From Prado023 sp963706885 (lineage in GTDB: Bacteria > Actinomycetota > Actinomycetes > S36-B12 > CAIYMF01), in NCBI GenBank assembly GCA_963706885.1, contig CAVPNX010000008.1:159049-223048 (forward strand): a DNA stretch of 64,000 nt. The letters run 5' to 3'. The translations under genes were made by a program, and so were the position numbers. Shown one piece after another: positions 20,086 through 29,514 of the stretch (within the stretch, counting starts at the first letter, position 1; the number at the start of each line of letters is the position of its first letter). The notes under the pieces are model-generated. The model searched no databases, had not been told where the DNA came from, and saw nothing but the letters and a program-made list of their open reading frames with translations.

Positions 20086-22311
20086 TCAGTCCCCGTCGAA
20101 GCCGGCGGGCAGGTCCTGGGCGTGCGCCACGACCAGCTGCTGGGTCGCCCGGGTCAGCGCCACGTACAGGTCGTGGCCACCACGCGGCGACTCCGCGAGG
20201 ATCGCGGCCGGCTCGACGACCACGACCTGGTCGAACTCCAGGCCCTTGGCCTCGGCGACGGTCAGCACACTCACACGCGAGTCCAGGGCGCCGTGACCGA
20301 CCCCGAGCATCCCCGAGTCGAGCTGGTCGGCCAACGCCCGGACCACGGGGTCACGCAGCGAGCGCGGGACGATCACGGCCGTGCGGCCCTCCTCACCGAC
20401 CCACACGGCGACCTCGCGGCCCACAGCGTGGGCAAGGTCGTCAGGGGCCGCGGCGACGATCCGCGGCGGGGTCCCGTCGCGGATCGAGGAGGTCTCGACG
20501 ACCGGGCTCCCCGACGCCCGCAGGACGCTGGTCGCCAGCTGCATCATCGGCGCGGGGGTCCGGTAGTTGACCGTCAACGGCTGCACCGACCAGCGGCCGG
20601 GGGCCACGCGGTCGAAGGCATCGGCCCACGATCGGGGTGCCGCGACGGACCCCGCCTGCGCCAGGTCGCCCACGACCGTCATCGACCGGCTGGGGCAGCG
20701 GCGCAGCAGCAGCCGCCACTGCATCGGCGAGAGCTCCTGGGCCTCGTCGACCACCACGTGCCCGAACGTCCAGGTCCGGTCGGCCAGGGCGGCGTCGACG
20801 ACCGTGCGGCGGACCCGCGAGGCACCGGAGTAGCGGTCGATGAGGGCCCCGGCCGTGAGCCCCGCGACGCCGGTCATCTCCAGCACGCCGCGGGCGTACT
20901 CCTCCTCGAGGGCGCGCTCGGAGGCCGCCACCGCGGCCGCCCGGCGGGCCGGCTCGTCGTCCTCGCCGAGCAGCTCCGCGGCCTCGTCGAGCAGGGGGAC
21001 GTCGCTGACCGTCCACGGCTCGCCGGCGGGCCGGGCCAGGGCCCGGCGCTCCCGGGCGGACAGTCGCGGACCGGCGGCGGCCAGCACCCGCGGATCAGCC
21101 CACAGGTCGCCGATGACCTTCTCCGGGCTCAGGGGCATCCAGCACAGGTTGACCTCGCGGCGCACGTCCGGGCTGTCGCGCAGGTCGGCGAGCAGGATCT
21201 CCCGGTTGGAGTCGGGGTCCACCCCCCGCGCCTGTGCCAGGCTCGCCGCCAGGCGGTCGAGCAGGGACGTCACGAAGGTCAGCCGCGCCCGGTTGTGCGG
21301 CTTGCGTGAGGCGCGCGCCCGGTCGCGGGCTGCAGCCACCATCCCGGGGGTCATCGTGATCCGGGTGCCCTCCACAGTCAGGGTCCTGGCTGAGTCCGGC
21401 ACCCGCTGGCGGTTGCGGATCGCCGTGGCCACCACGTCGGCCATCCGCAGGTCGCCCTTGAGCGCGGCGACGGGGTCCGAGGCCTCGGGGTCGGCCTCCA
21501 CGCCGGGGTACAGCTGCCCCGGCGTGGCCAGGACCGCACTGGACTCACCGAGCCCGGGCAGGACCTGGCTGATGTAGCGCAGGAACAGTGGGTTGGGGCC
21601 GACCACCAGCACTCCGCTGCGGGCGATCTGGTCGCGGTGCGTGTAGAGCAGGTAGGCCGCCCGGTGCAGCCCGACCACGGTCTTGCCGCATCCGGGCCCC
21701 CCCTCGACCACGAGGATCCCGGGCAGCGGTGCCCGGATGATCCGGTCCTGCTCGGCCTGGATGGTGGCCACGATGTCGCCCATGCGGCCGGTGCGCCGGG
21801 CCGCGAGCGCGGCCATCAGGGCGCCGTTGCCCTCGTACGCGGAGTCGGCGCCCACCGCATCGAGGTCCAGCACGTCGTCCTCCACGCCCGTGACCTCACG
21901 ACCGTCGAGCAGGATGTGCCGCCGCCGGGCGATGCCCATCGAGGTCGCCGTCGTCGCCCGGTAGAACGGCTCGGCGGCCGGCGCGCGCCAGTCGGTCAGC
22001 AGCAGGTTCTGGTCCTCGTCGGCCAGGCTCAGGCGCCCGATGTAGACGGGGGAGCCGCCCGCGGAGAAGTCCAACCGGCCGAAGCACAGGCGACGCTCGG
22101 CGGAGACCAGGGCACCCACGCGCTCGTTGTAGGCCCGGATCATCGCCTCGCGCTCGACCTGCGCTGCGGGCGTGCCGGCCGTCGGGGCGCGCTTGGCCCG
22201 GTGCAGGTCGCGCGCGGCCTTGGCGGTGAGCACGTCCAGGCGGTCGTACATCGCCGCCACCACCGGCTGCTCGGCGCGCACCGCGCTCGAGGGCTGGTTC
22301 GGCGACGGCAT
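20086..22311 (-). CDS. HelD/HelR-like RNA polymerase-associated UvrD-family helicase
   Basis: A 741-residue superfamily 1 ATPase of the HelD/HelR type, which removes or recycles stalled RNA polymerase and in actinomycetes can protect it from rifamycins. The N-terminus has a helical arm (YDRLDVLTAKAARDLHRAKR), then FGRLDF and YIGRLSLADEDQNLLLTDWR, typical of HelD. Walker A is GGPGCGKTVVGLHRAAYLL near residue 205. VVDEAQELSPMQWRLLLRR is the Walker B region, VNYRTPAPMM and VLTVAEAKGLEFDQVVVV are later motifs, and YVALTRATQQLVV is motif VI. The ATG at 22311 is the first good start. Confidence 0.9.
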   Translation of the reverse strand: MPSPNQPSSAVRAEQPVVAAMYDRLDVLTAKAARDLHRAKRAPTAGTPAAQVEREAMIRAYNERVGALVSAERRLCFGRLDFSAGGSPVYIGRLSLADEDQNLLLTDWRAPAAEPFYRATTATSMGIARRRHILLDGREVTGVEDDVLDLDAVGADSAYEGNGALMAALAARRTGRMGDIVATIQAEQDRIIRAPLPGILVVEGGPGCGKTVVGLHRAAYLLYTHRDQIARSGVLVVGPNPLFLRYISQVLPGLGESSAVLATPGQLYPGVEADPEASDPVAALKGDLRMADVVATAIRNRQRVPDSARTLTVEGTRITMTPGMVAAARDRARASRKPHNRARLTFVTSLLDRLAASLAQARGVDPDSNREILLADLRDSPDVRREVNLCWMPLSPEKVIGDLWADPRVLAAAGPRLSARERRALARPAGEPWTVSDVPLLDEAAELLGEDDEPARRAAAVAASERALEEEYARGVLEMTGVAGLTAGALIDRYSGASRVRRTVVDAALADRTWTFGHVVVDEAQELSPMQWRLLLRRCPSRSMTVVGDLAQAGSVAAPRSWADAFDRVAPGRWSVQPLTVNYRTPAPMMQLATSVLRASGSPVVETSSIRDGTPPRIVAAAPDDLAHAVGREVAVWVGEEGRTAVIVPRSLRDPVVRALADQLDSGMLGVGHGALDSRVSVLTVAEAKGLEFDQVVVVEPAAILAESPRGGHDLYVALTRATQQLVVAHAQDLPAGFDGD

Positions 22312-22475
22312 CGAAACATCCTAGTGACGCCGCGCGCCGGCGGCACGGGCGACGTCGGTGGGGGGCGGCCCGGCCCGGCGTTCGCCGATCGTCGGTGCTG
22401 GCCCCGCGCACGATCAACGGGCAGGATGCGTACAGCAGCCACGCCATTCGGCGCCCCGTGACGGAGAGGACCGAG

Positions 22476-23776
22476 ATGAATCCGCCGGACGTCCCTGAGA
22501 GCGATGCAGGCTCACAGCCAACGGGATCGGATCCGGACAACCCGCTTCCGGCCAACGAGCGTGGGCCTGCCCAACCTGCCGTGGGCCATCACCGATGCCC
22601 AGGACGATCGCAGCCTGCCTCCGTGGTTCCGGCGGGCCGTCATCCTCGTCCTGATCCTGGTCGCCGCCTCGAAGATCGTCACCTGGGGCTTCAGCCAGCT
22701 CACGTCGTTCTGGTACACGCTGTTCTTCTCGTTCTTCATCGGCCTGGCCATGGAGCCGGTGGTGAACTACCTGCAGAAGCGCGGCATCCGCCGCGGGGTG
22801 GGCACCTTCATGGTCATGGGCGGGCTGCTCGTGTCCGCCGTGGCCTTCTTCGCGGTGTTCGGCGCGCTCCTGGCCGATCAGCTCTCGGAGTTGATCCGGA
22901 GCCTGCCAGCACTCCTCGAGACGGTCCTGGAGTGGTCGAACACCCGTTTCGGCACGCAGCTGGACCCCAACCAGCTCCTGCAGAGCATCGGGTTGGGCAC
23001 CGATGACATCGCCGACATCGCCAAGAACCTTGGGGTGGGCCTGCTCGGCGTCCTGGGCACCGCCGTCAACTGGGTGTTCACCCTGTTCACGATCCTGCTG
23101 TTCTCGTTCTACTTCGCCGCCGACGGGCCGAGCTTCCGCAGCACCGTCGCCTCGTGGCTTCCGCCGGACCGGCAGCGCACGTTCCTGACCGTCGTGGACA
23201 TCTCGACCCAGAAGGCCGGTGGCTACGTGATCTCCCGTGGCCTGCTGGCGATGATCAGCGCGGCGTTCCATGGGATCGCCTTCTTCCTGCTCGACCTGCC
23301 CTACTGGCTGCCGATGGCCCTCTGGGTCGGCATGGTGTCGCAGTTCATCCCGACGATCGGCACCTACCTGGCTGGGGCCCTGCCGGTCATCATCGCCCTG
23401 GTGGAGGGCGAACCCCTCAAGGCCCTGATCGTGCTCATCGTCGTGGTCGGCTACCAGCAGATCGAGAACTACCTGGTCTCGCCGCGGATCACGCGGACCA
23501 CGCTGGAGATCCATCCGGCCGTGGCGTTCGGCTCGGTGCTCGCCGGGGCGGCGCTCTTCGGGGTCACCGGTGCCCTGCTGGCCATCCCGGTGGTGGCCAC
23601 GATCCAGGCTGTGGTGACCGTCTACGGCCGCCGGTACGAGCTGGTGGAGGAGTTCGGCGGATCGCCCGGGGACAGCGACGAGGAACGCGTTTCCGCTGCT
23701 ATGCGGGCGGCCGACCCCCGGTACTCCGGCTCGGGGGCCGTGCACCGGCCCCCGATCCCGCCTGTTGAGGGACTGA
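22476..23776 (+). CDS. AI-2E family permease, frameshifted near the start
   Basis: A polytopic protein of the AI-2E/PerM family, transporters of mostly unknown substrate. The ATG at 22476 follows GGAGAGG and reads MNPPDVPESDAGSQPTGSD; the frame shifts near 22555 into VGLPNLPWAITDAQDDRSLP and the membrane domain. About eight helices are visible, with characteristic FFSFFIGLAMEPVVNYLQKR, LLFSFYFAADG, GGYVISRGLLAMISAAFHG, and the signature MVSQFIPTIGTYLAGALPV and QQIENYLVSPRI. The 3' end is uncertain: the main frame stays open into the next gene, and stops in other frames lie at 23768 and 23776, so another indel is likely. Confidence 0.85.
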
Positions 23777-23797
23777 CGTCCCACGGCAGCCGGGTGC

Positions 23798-24436
23798 ATG
23801 ACCGTGCACGACGTCGATCCGCACGCCCGGAGCGCCCTGACCCGGCGTCCCGAGGCGATCGCACCCACCCTGTTGGGGGCGGTGCTGACCAGCGACCTCG
23901 GCCCCCGGGTCGCCGTGCGGATCACCGAGGTGGAGGCCTATGCGGGCATCGGGCAGGACCCGGGCTCCCACGCCCACCGCCGGCGGACGCAGCGCAACGC
24001 CGCGATGTTCGGACCGGTGGGGCACGCCTACGTGTACTTCACGTACGGGATGCACTGGTGCCTCAACGTCGTGGTGCACCCCGAGGGCGAGGCGGGGGCC
24101 GTGCTGATCCGGGCGGGCGAGGTCACTCGATGGTATCGAGGTCGCGCGAACACGGCGACCCGCCTGTCATGCCGACCGGGACCTGGCACGGGGGCCCGCA
24201 CGCCTGGCGACCGCGCTGGGCGTCACCGGCGCCCAGGACGGCCTCGACCTGCTCGACCCGGCAGGCACCCTGCGACTCTCGTCGTCGGCCTCCGGCGGAA
24301 CCGGGCCGCATCAGGTCCGGTCCGCGCACCGGCGTCTCCGGTGCCGGGGCGCCCACGCCGTGGCGTTTCTGGTTGGACGACGACCCCACGGTCAGCCCTC
24401 ACCGTCCCGCCCGTGGGGCGCGGCGGTCGACCCTGA
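23798..24436 (+). CDS. 3-methyladenine DNA glycosylase (Mpg/AAG type), frameshifted
   Basis: An AAG-type glycosylase that excises alkylated purines in base excision repair. The first third reads in one frame: RRPEAIAPTLLGAVLTSDLG, VAVRITEVEAYAGIGQDPGSHA, RNAAMFGPVGHAYVYFTYGM and HWCLNVVVHPEGEAGAVLIR. At about 24125 the frame changes to DGIEVARTRRPACHADRDLA and ARGPARLATALGVT, and near 24310 again to SGPRTGVSGAGAPTPWRFWL. Two indels are therefore needed. Catalytic Glu is in the EVEAYAG block. The exact stop is uncertain. It lies about 20 bases after the permease and may be co-transcribed. Confidence 0.85.
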   Translation: MTVHDVDPHARSALTRRPEAIAPTLLGAVLTSDLGPRVAVRITEVEAYAGIGQDPGSHAHRRRTQRNAAMFGPVGHAYVYFTYGMHWCLNVVVHPEGEAGAVLIRAGEVTRWYRGRANTATRLSCRPGPGTGARTPGDRAGRHRRPGRPRPARPGRHPATLVVGLRRNRAASGPVRAPASPVPGRPRRGVSGWTTTPRSALTVPPVGRGGRP

Positions 24437-24538
24437 TCCCGATCGGGCTCGCGCGCTCAGGACCGGATGGATCTGCCGGCACGCCCTCGTGCTGGCTGCC
24501 CCGTGGACCAGGCGCCGTTACCATTTCGTTATCAACCT

Positions 24539-24555
24539 ATGCACAACTTGTGCAT
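24539..24555. promoter_or_regulatory. 17-bp perfect palindrome upstream of the fasciclin lipoprotein
   Basis: ATGCACAA, a central C, and TTGTGCAT form a perfect palindrome in an AT-rich island (starting near 24520) within GC-rich DNA. It lies 73 bases before the ATG of the fasciclin gene, a good place for a dimeric repressor or activator site. No known regulator can be named from the sequence. Confidence 0.5.
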
Positions 24556-24628
24556 CCGGCGGGGCCGGCGGCCGAAGAAGGGGTGAGAGCCGCAGAGCGT
24601 GGCTCGGACAACACCTCAGGAGAACCCC

Positions 24629-25210
24629 ATGAACATCAAGATCGCCGCCGCTGGTGGCATCGCCGCCCTGCTCTTCCTCTCCGGCTGCTCCAGCGACTCG
24701 GACGAGGCCACGTCAGCCACGACCAGCGCCGCCGCCCCCGCTGCGAGCGAGATGGCGTCGGAGCCCGCCATGGCGGAGCCCGGCACCATCGTCGAGGTCG
24801 CCTCCGCCAACGAGGACTTCGAGACCCTGGTCGCCGCCGTGACCGCCGCCGACCTGGCCGAGACCCTCTCCGGTGAGGGCCCGTTCACGGTCTTCGCCCC
24901 GACCGACGAGGCGTTCGAGGCACTTCCCGAAGGCGTGCTCGACGCCCTGCTCCTGCCGGAGAACAAGGACGCCCTGACATCGATCCTGACCTACCACGTG
25001 GTGTCCGGTGAGGTCATGGCCGCTGACGTCACCGCTGGTGACGTCCCGACCGTTGAGGGCTCCACGATTGCCATCACCACCGACGACGGAGTGAAGGTGA
25101 ACGAGGCCACCGTCATCGCCACGGACGTCGACGCATCCAACGGCGTCATCCACGTCATCGATGCCGTGCTCGTGCCCCCGACCGTCGACGTGGCGGCGCT
25201 CACCTCCTGA
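24629..25210 (+). CDS. fasciclin (FAS1) domain lipoprotein
   Basis: A 193-residue secreted lipoprotein. MNIKIAAAGGIAALLFLSGC is a clean signal peptide with lipobox LSGC, so Cys20 should be lipidated. A Ser/Ala/Thr-rich linker follows, then one FAS1 domain: FETLVAAVTAADLAETLSG, PFTVFAPTDEAFEALPEG, LTSILTYHVVSGEVMAADV and NGVIHVIDAVLVPP, covering both FAS1 conserved motifs. It resembles mycobacterial MPT70/MPT83. GGAG precedes the ATG at a good distance. It is a single-gene unit between a palindromic site and a strong terminator. The role is probably adhesion or cell-surface binding; the ligand is unknown. Confidence 0.92.
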   Translation: MNIKIAAAGGIAALLFLSGCSSDSDEATSATTSAAAPAASEMASEPAMAEPGTIVEVASANEDFETLVAAVTAADLAETLSGEGPFTVFAPTDEAFEALPEGVLDALLLPENKDALTSILTYHVVSGEVMAADVTAGDVPTVEGSTIAITTDDGVKVNEATVIATDVDASNGVIHVIDAVLVPPTVDVAALTS

Positions 25211-25242
25211 TCGCTGGAGGTCCGCCGCACGACAGATGCACA

Positions 25243-25278
25243 GGAGGACCCGTCGGACACTCGTCCGGCGGGTCCTCC
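25243..25278. terminator. strong hairpin terminator between fasciclin gene and ppk2
   Basis: GGAGGACCCGTCGGAC and GTCCGGCGGGTCCTCC form a 16-base stem with one mismatch around a 4-base ACTC loop. It starts 33 bases after the fasciclin stop and lies about 100 bases from the ppk2 stop on the other strand, so it could terminate both. No T-tract is present, as is common at high G+C. Confidence 0.75.
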
Positions 25279-25381
25279 GTCGTGCGGGTTCACCGCGTCG
25301 TCCGGATCTCCGAGCATCCGTTCGCGCGAATCCGGACGAGCCGGCGATCGGGCCACCGGAGAGCGGACCGCGCCGATCGGC

Positions 25382-26347
25382 TCAGTGATCGCCCTCGCGC
25401 TGCCGGGACTTCTCGCCCTCGGCTGCGGCGAGCTCCAGGATCGCCGCGTGGTCGGGGACGAACGTCTGGGTGTTGCGGGGCGGACGCTGGTAGCCGGTCG
25501 TCGCCGGGCGGTGCGGCAGCTCGAGGCGCGCGCGCTCGACAAGGGTGTACGGGATCGTGCTGAGCAGGTGGTGGATGGCGTTCACCCGGGCGCGGCGCTT
25601 GTCGTCGGACTCCACCACGTTCCACGGCGCGTTCAGCGTGTCGGTGTGGACGAACATGTCGTCCTTGGCCCGCGAGTAGTCCTCCCAGCGGGTGATGGAC
25701 TCCAGGTCCATCGGGGAGAGCTTCCAGCGACGCATCGGGTCATCCAGCCGGGAGCGGAACCGGGCCTCCTGCTCCTCGTCGGACACGCTGAACCAGTACT
25801 TGCGCAGCATGATCCCGTCCTCGACGAGCATCCGCTCGAAGATCGGCGCCTGGTGCAGGAAGCGGCGGTACTCCTCGGCCGTGCAGAAGCCCATGACCCG
25901 CTCGACGCCTGCCCGGTTGTACCAGGACCGGTCGAAGAGCGTGATCTCACCGGCCGCCGGCAGGTGCGGGACGTAGCGCTGGAAGTACCACTGGGAGAGC
26001 TCGCGCTCCGTGGGCGCCGGGAGGGCCACGATGCGCGCGACGCGGGGGTTGAGGTACTGGGAGATCCGCTTGATCGTGCCGCCCTTGCCGGCAGCATCAC
26101 GACCCTCGAAGATCACCACGAGCCGGGCCCCGGTGGTGCGGACCCACTCCTGCATCTCGACCAGCTCGGCCTGCAGCCGGAACAGCTCGAGCTCGTAGAG
26201 CGCCTTGTTCATCCGCTTGACCTTGCGGCGGGCAGCCGCCTCCTCCACGTCCAGCGGCTTCGGCAGGTGCTTGCCCTCCTCCAGCAGCTCGGCAAGCTGG
26301 TCGTCGGTGAGGGACTCGAGGTGCTGCTTGTTCGCCTTCTTGCTCAT
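25382..26347 (-). CDS. ppk2: polyphosphate kinase 2
   Basis: A 321-residue PPK2-family enzyme that moves phosphate between polyphosphate and nucleotides. The ATG at 26347 gives MSKKANKQHLESLTDDQLAE. The core shows LVVIFEGRDAAGKGGTIKRI with Walker A at residues 82-90, LPAPTERELSQWYFQRYV, the GEITLFDRSWYNRAGVERVM Walker B/lid region, FLHQAPIFERMLVEDGI, DPMRRWKLSPMDLES and TLNAPWNVVESDDKRRARVN. All family blocks are intact. Class (ADP or GDP phosphorylating) cannot be decided by eye; the single domain and length fit class I. It is divergent from the P450 gene. Confidence 0.93.
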   Translation of the reverse strand: MSKKANKQHLESLTDDQLAELLEEGKHLPKPLDVEEAAARRKVKRMNKALYELELFRLQAELVEMQEWVRTTGARLVVIFEGRDAAGKGGTIKRISQYLNPRVARIVALPAPTERELSQWYFQRYVPHLPAAGEITLFDRSWYNRAGVERVMGFCTAEEYRRFLHQAPIFERMLVEDGIMLRKYWFSVSDEEQEARFRSRLDDPMRRWKLSPMDLESITRWEDYSRAKDDMFVHTDTLNAPWNVVESDDKRRARVNAIHHLLSTIPYTLVERARLELPHRPATTGYQRPPRNTQTFVPDHAAILELAAAEGEKSRQREGDH

Positions 26348-26697
26348 GGCGCCCAGCGTAGCCACCACGGGCGAGCGAGGGCGGCCGCAGCCGGTCGCGG
26401 CACACCCACGTCCCCTCACCGTGCGCTCGATGGCGTCGAACCCGCCGCGCTGCGCCGCCGCGGCTGTGGACCTCGCGCCCGCTCGCGTTGATCCCGCCCC
26501 CGTGTCCGGGCCGTCTTTCGACCGCAACGAGCGCGAGGTTGGTCGGGGACGGCCACGACCCGAGCCTGCCGCCGACCTTTCGACGTGAACGAGTGCGAGG
26601 TGTCACTCCGGCGTACCGGTGCCTCCGCCGGGGGCCGCCGCGGGAGGTCCGCGACCCCCGGCCCCACCACGCGCACGCCTTCGGCCACTATGTCCCC
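26348..26697. other. divergent intergenic region with a direct repeat
   Basis: This 350-base gap between the ppk2 and P450 starts holds no credible gene. It contains two copies of an imperfect 26-base direct repeat, at 26515-26540 and 26577-26602, each beginning CTTTCGAC and sharing AACGAG and GCGAGGT. A partly inverted relative, ACCTCGCGCCCGCTCGCGTTG, begins near 26470. Both flanking promoters should lie here, but I cannot place them. Confidence 0.4.
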
Positions 26698-28012
26698 ATG
26701 ACCACCGAGATCACGCGTGTCCCGGGCCTACCCGTGTGGGCAACACCGTCGCGTTCCTGCGCGACGCCCTGGGCCTGCTCCGGGACTCCCAGGCCGCGTA
26801 CGGCGACGCGTTCGAGCTGCACGTGCTGGGACAACCGGTCACGGTGCTGCTGAGCCCGCAGGCCACCAAGGAGATCTACATCGACCGGGCGCAGAACTTC
26901 TCCAGCGAGATCGGCTGGTCGTTCACGATCGGGCCGATGTTCCACCACGGCCTGATGCTGCGCGACTTCGACGACCACCACCTGCACCGGCGCGTGATGC
27001 AGTACGCGTTCCGCCGCCAGGCCCTGGCCGGGTACATGGAGCAGGTCAACCGGTTGTCACGCGAGCACGTCGCAGCGGCGGTGGCCGGCGCGGGGCCGGA
27101 CGGGATCGACGTGTACGCGATGACCAAGCGGCTCACCCTGGACATCGCGACCCAGGTGTTCGTCGGCCTGGACCTCGGCCCGCAGGCGGCCGTGGTCAAC
27201 AACTCCTTCGTCGCGATGATGCGGGCGTCCGTCTCGCCGATCCGGCGAGACATCCCCGGCACGCCGTTCGCCAAGGGGCTGCGGGCGCGCCGGACCCTGC
27301 AGGAGCTGCTCACCGCGCTGGTCCTCGAGCGCCGGGCCCAGCCGGAGGGCGCCGGACCTGCTCTCGCAGCTGTCGCATGCGACGACCGAGGAGGGAGCGG
27401 GCCTCACGGTCGATGAGGTCGTGGACCACATGATCTTCCTGCTGCTGGCCGCCCACGACACGACCACGGCAACCCTGACCGTGATGCTGTGGCACCTGTC
27501 CCAGCAGCCCGATTGGCAGGACCGGCTCGCAGCCGAGGCCGCGGACCTGGGTGGCGGTGACGTCACGATCGAGAACTACAAGTCCCTGACCGACACCGAG
27601 CTGGTGATGAAGGAGGCGCTGCGCCTGAGCCCGCCGGTGCCGGCCTCGCCGCGCGGGCGTGCTGCGCGACACCGAGGTCGCGGGGGTGCCGCTGCGCGCG
27701 GGACAGATGGTCACGCTGGCCAGCCTCGCGCTGCACCGGCACCCCGACTGGTGGACCGCCCCGGACGAGTTCGACCCGATGCGCTTCGCACCCGAGCGGG
27801 CCGAGGACCGGGCGCACTCGCACCTGTACGTGCCGTTCGGGGGAGGGGCGCACATCTGCCTGGGCAACCACCTGGCCGAGCTGATGACCAAGGCGGTGAT
27901 GGCCGCGGTCCTGGCCGAGCACCGGGTCCGGGCGCGACCGGGGCAGCGGATGGAGATGGCCGCCGTCCCGATCCCGAAGCCGAAGGGGCAACTGCTGCTG
28001 CAGCTGGCGTGA
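26698..28012 (+). CDS. cytochrome P450, with three frameshifts
   Basis: A heme-thiolate monooxygenase of about 437 residues. The start MTTEITRVPGLPVW changes frame near 26737 to GNTVAFLRDALGLLRDSQAA, near 27350 to LLSQLSHATTEEGAGLTVDE, and near 27655 to VLRDTEVAGVPLRAGQMVTL. Across these frames the P450 landmarks are in order: the I-helix oxygen-activation motif LLAAHDTTTATL, ExxR in VMKEALRLSPP, FDPMRFAPER, and the heme-binding loop FGGGAHICLGNHLAEL with the Cys ligand. The first break looks like a missing G in TGGGC. No redox partner gene is adjacent and the substrate is unknown. Confidence 0.9.
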
Positions 28013-28042
28013 GGCCGGACGGGCGGGCAGGGCGCTGGGGGC

Positions 28043-29377
28043 CTACCGGATGAGCGTGACCGGTGGGGAGACCGTCGGGGTGAGCCCGAAACGCGACGGG
28101 ACCCTCACGCGGTACGTGCCGCGGGGCAGGTCCAGGAGCCGGGTCTCCCGGGCTCCCTGGGTGCGGTAGTTCGCCGGGAGGGTGGACCACGATCCGTCGG
28201 CCCGCTGGCGCTGGACCCGGAAGGGCCAGGACCCGGCGTTGAGGTCCGGATCGATGTCCACGCCAAGCTCCGAGCCCGACTCCGCGGCCCGCACGGTGAC
28301 GACCGCAGAGGGTATCGGCAGCCCGCCGGGGAGGAGGGCAGCCGCACGCACAGCACGATCGACCCGGATCAGGCCGTGGCCGTATGCATCGTCGCGGCCC
28401 TTGGATCCCAGGTCCCGGGCGCTCGACAGCAGGAGCTCCTCGACCTGCGACCGGCTCAGAGTCGGGTTCGCGGCCCGCACCAGCGCGGTCGCGGCAGACA
28501 CGAACGCCGCGGCGATCGAGGTGCCGTCCTCCCGGCCCCAGCCGCCCCCCGCCTCGGTCGTGACCACGCCCTCCCCGGGGGCGACCAGGTCGATGAACTC
28601 CCCGCGGCTGGCGAACGTGGAGGCGCGCAGGCCACGTCCGACGCTGGAGACCCCGAGCACGCCCGGATAGGCGGCGGGATACACCGTCGGGCTGCCCTCC
28701 TGACGCCGGTTCCCGGCGGCGGCAACGACGGTGACCCCCTCGGCGATGGCGTAGCGGATCGCCTCGGCCTGGGCGGGGCTCTCCGTCTGGCTGCTCAGTG
28801 ACAGGTTGATCACCGCGGCGCCCGCGGCGACGGCCGCACGGATGGCGCGCGCGGTGCGGTTCTGGTCGCCCTCCCCGTCGGCCGCCAGGACCCGGATCGG
28901 CAGGATCCGGACGTCGCTGGCGACGCCAGCGATCCCGGAGCCGTCCATGACCCCGGCGATGATCCCGGCGACACGGGTGCCGTGGCCGAAGGGGTCGCCG
29001 TCCAGGCCGTCCTCCACCAGGTCCGTGGTCGGCAGCAGCCGACCGGCGAGGTCGGGGTGCGTGCGGTCGACGCCGGAGTCCAGGACCGCCACAATCACGC
29101 CCGACCCTCGAGTGACCCCCCACGCCCCCTCGGCGCCCACCGCGGCCATCCCCCATTGCGAGGATCCCCGGCGCTCACCCCGCACCGTGGCCATGGTCAG
29201 GGGCAGCCCGCTGGCCGGGCCCACATCCGTGGTCGACCCAACCAGGGGATCCGGGGCGTCCGCGGCGGCCAGCACCGGTGCGGCACCGGCCCCGTCCTGG
29301 GCGGCGACCGGGGCGGCAGCAGCGACGAGCAGCGCGAGAAGCGCGATGCCTGCCCCCACAGCCGTTCCCGCCCTCAT
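28043..29377 (-). CDS. secreted subtilisin-like serine protease (S8)
   Basis: A 444-residue exported protease. The signal peptide is MRAGTAVGAGIALLALLVAA with cleavage near AAPVAAQ. The catalytic triad is visible: Asp100 in VIVAVLDSGVDRTHPDL, His132 in GHGTRVAGIIAGV and Ser287 in GTSIAAAFVSA, with oxyanion Asn223 in AAAGN. The last 100 residues after the peptidase domain form a beta-rich module with WPFRVQRQRADGSW and YRVRVPSRFGLTP, perhaps an Ig-like or propeptide-like domain. No C-terminal membrane anchor is present, so it is not a type VII mycosin. It is a single gene converging on the P450. Confidence 0.92.
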   Translation of the reverse strand: MRAGTAVGAGIALLALLVAAAAPVAAQDGAGAAPVLAAADAPDPLVGSTTDVGPASGLPLTMATVRGERRGSSQWGMAAVGAEGAWGVTRGSGVIVAVLDSGVDRTHPDLAGRLLPTTDLVEDGLDGDPFGHGTRVAGIIAGVMDGSGIAGVASDVRILPIRVLAADGEGDQNRTARAIRAAVAAGAAVINLSLSSQTESPAQAEAIRYAIAEGVTVVAAAGNRRQEGSPTVYPAAYPGVLGVSSVGRGLRASTFASRGEFIDLVAPGEGVVTTEAGGGWGREDGTSIAAAFVSAATALVRAANPTLSRSQVEELLLSSARDLGSKGRDDAYGHGLIRVDRAVRAAALLPGGLPIPSAVVTVRAAESGSELGVDIDPDLNAGSWPFRVQRQRADGSWSTLPANYRTQGARETRLLDLPRGTYRVRVPSRFGLTPTVSPPVTLIR

Positions 29378-29514
29378 CCTGTGGTTGTAGCACGGGGGGA
29401 GGCCAAGGGCGCAACCAGCGGGGGTTAAGGCCCGACCACCACCGGCTGGGATCTCGGCCGTGGTGACGGATCACGGCGGTGGGTCGGGAACTCCCACCGG
29501 TGTGGTGCGGCTCC

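Noticed and set aside
22504..24876. A 790-residue fusion of the AI-2E permease with downstream sequence.
   Set aside because: The frame after about 23770 overlaps the glycosylase gene out of frame and loses codon bias; it is an open frame left by a missing stop or indel.
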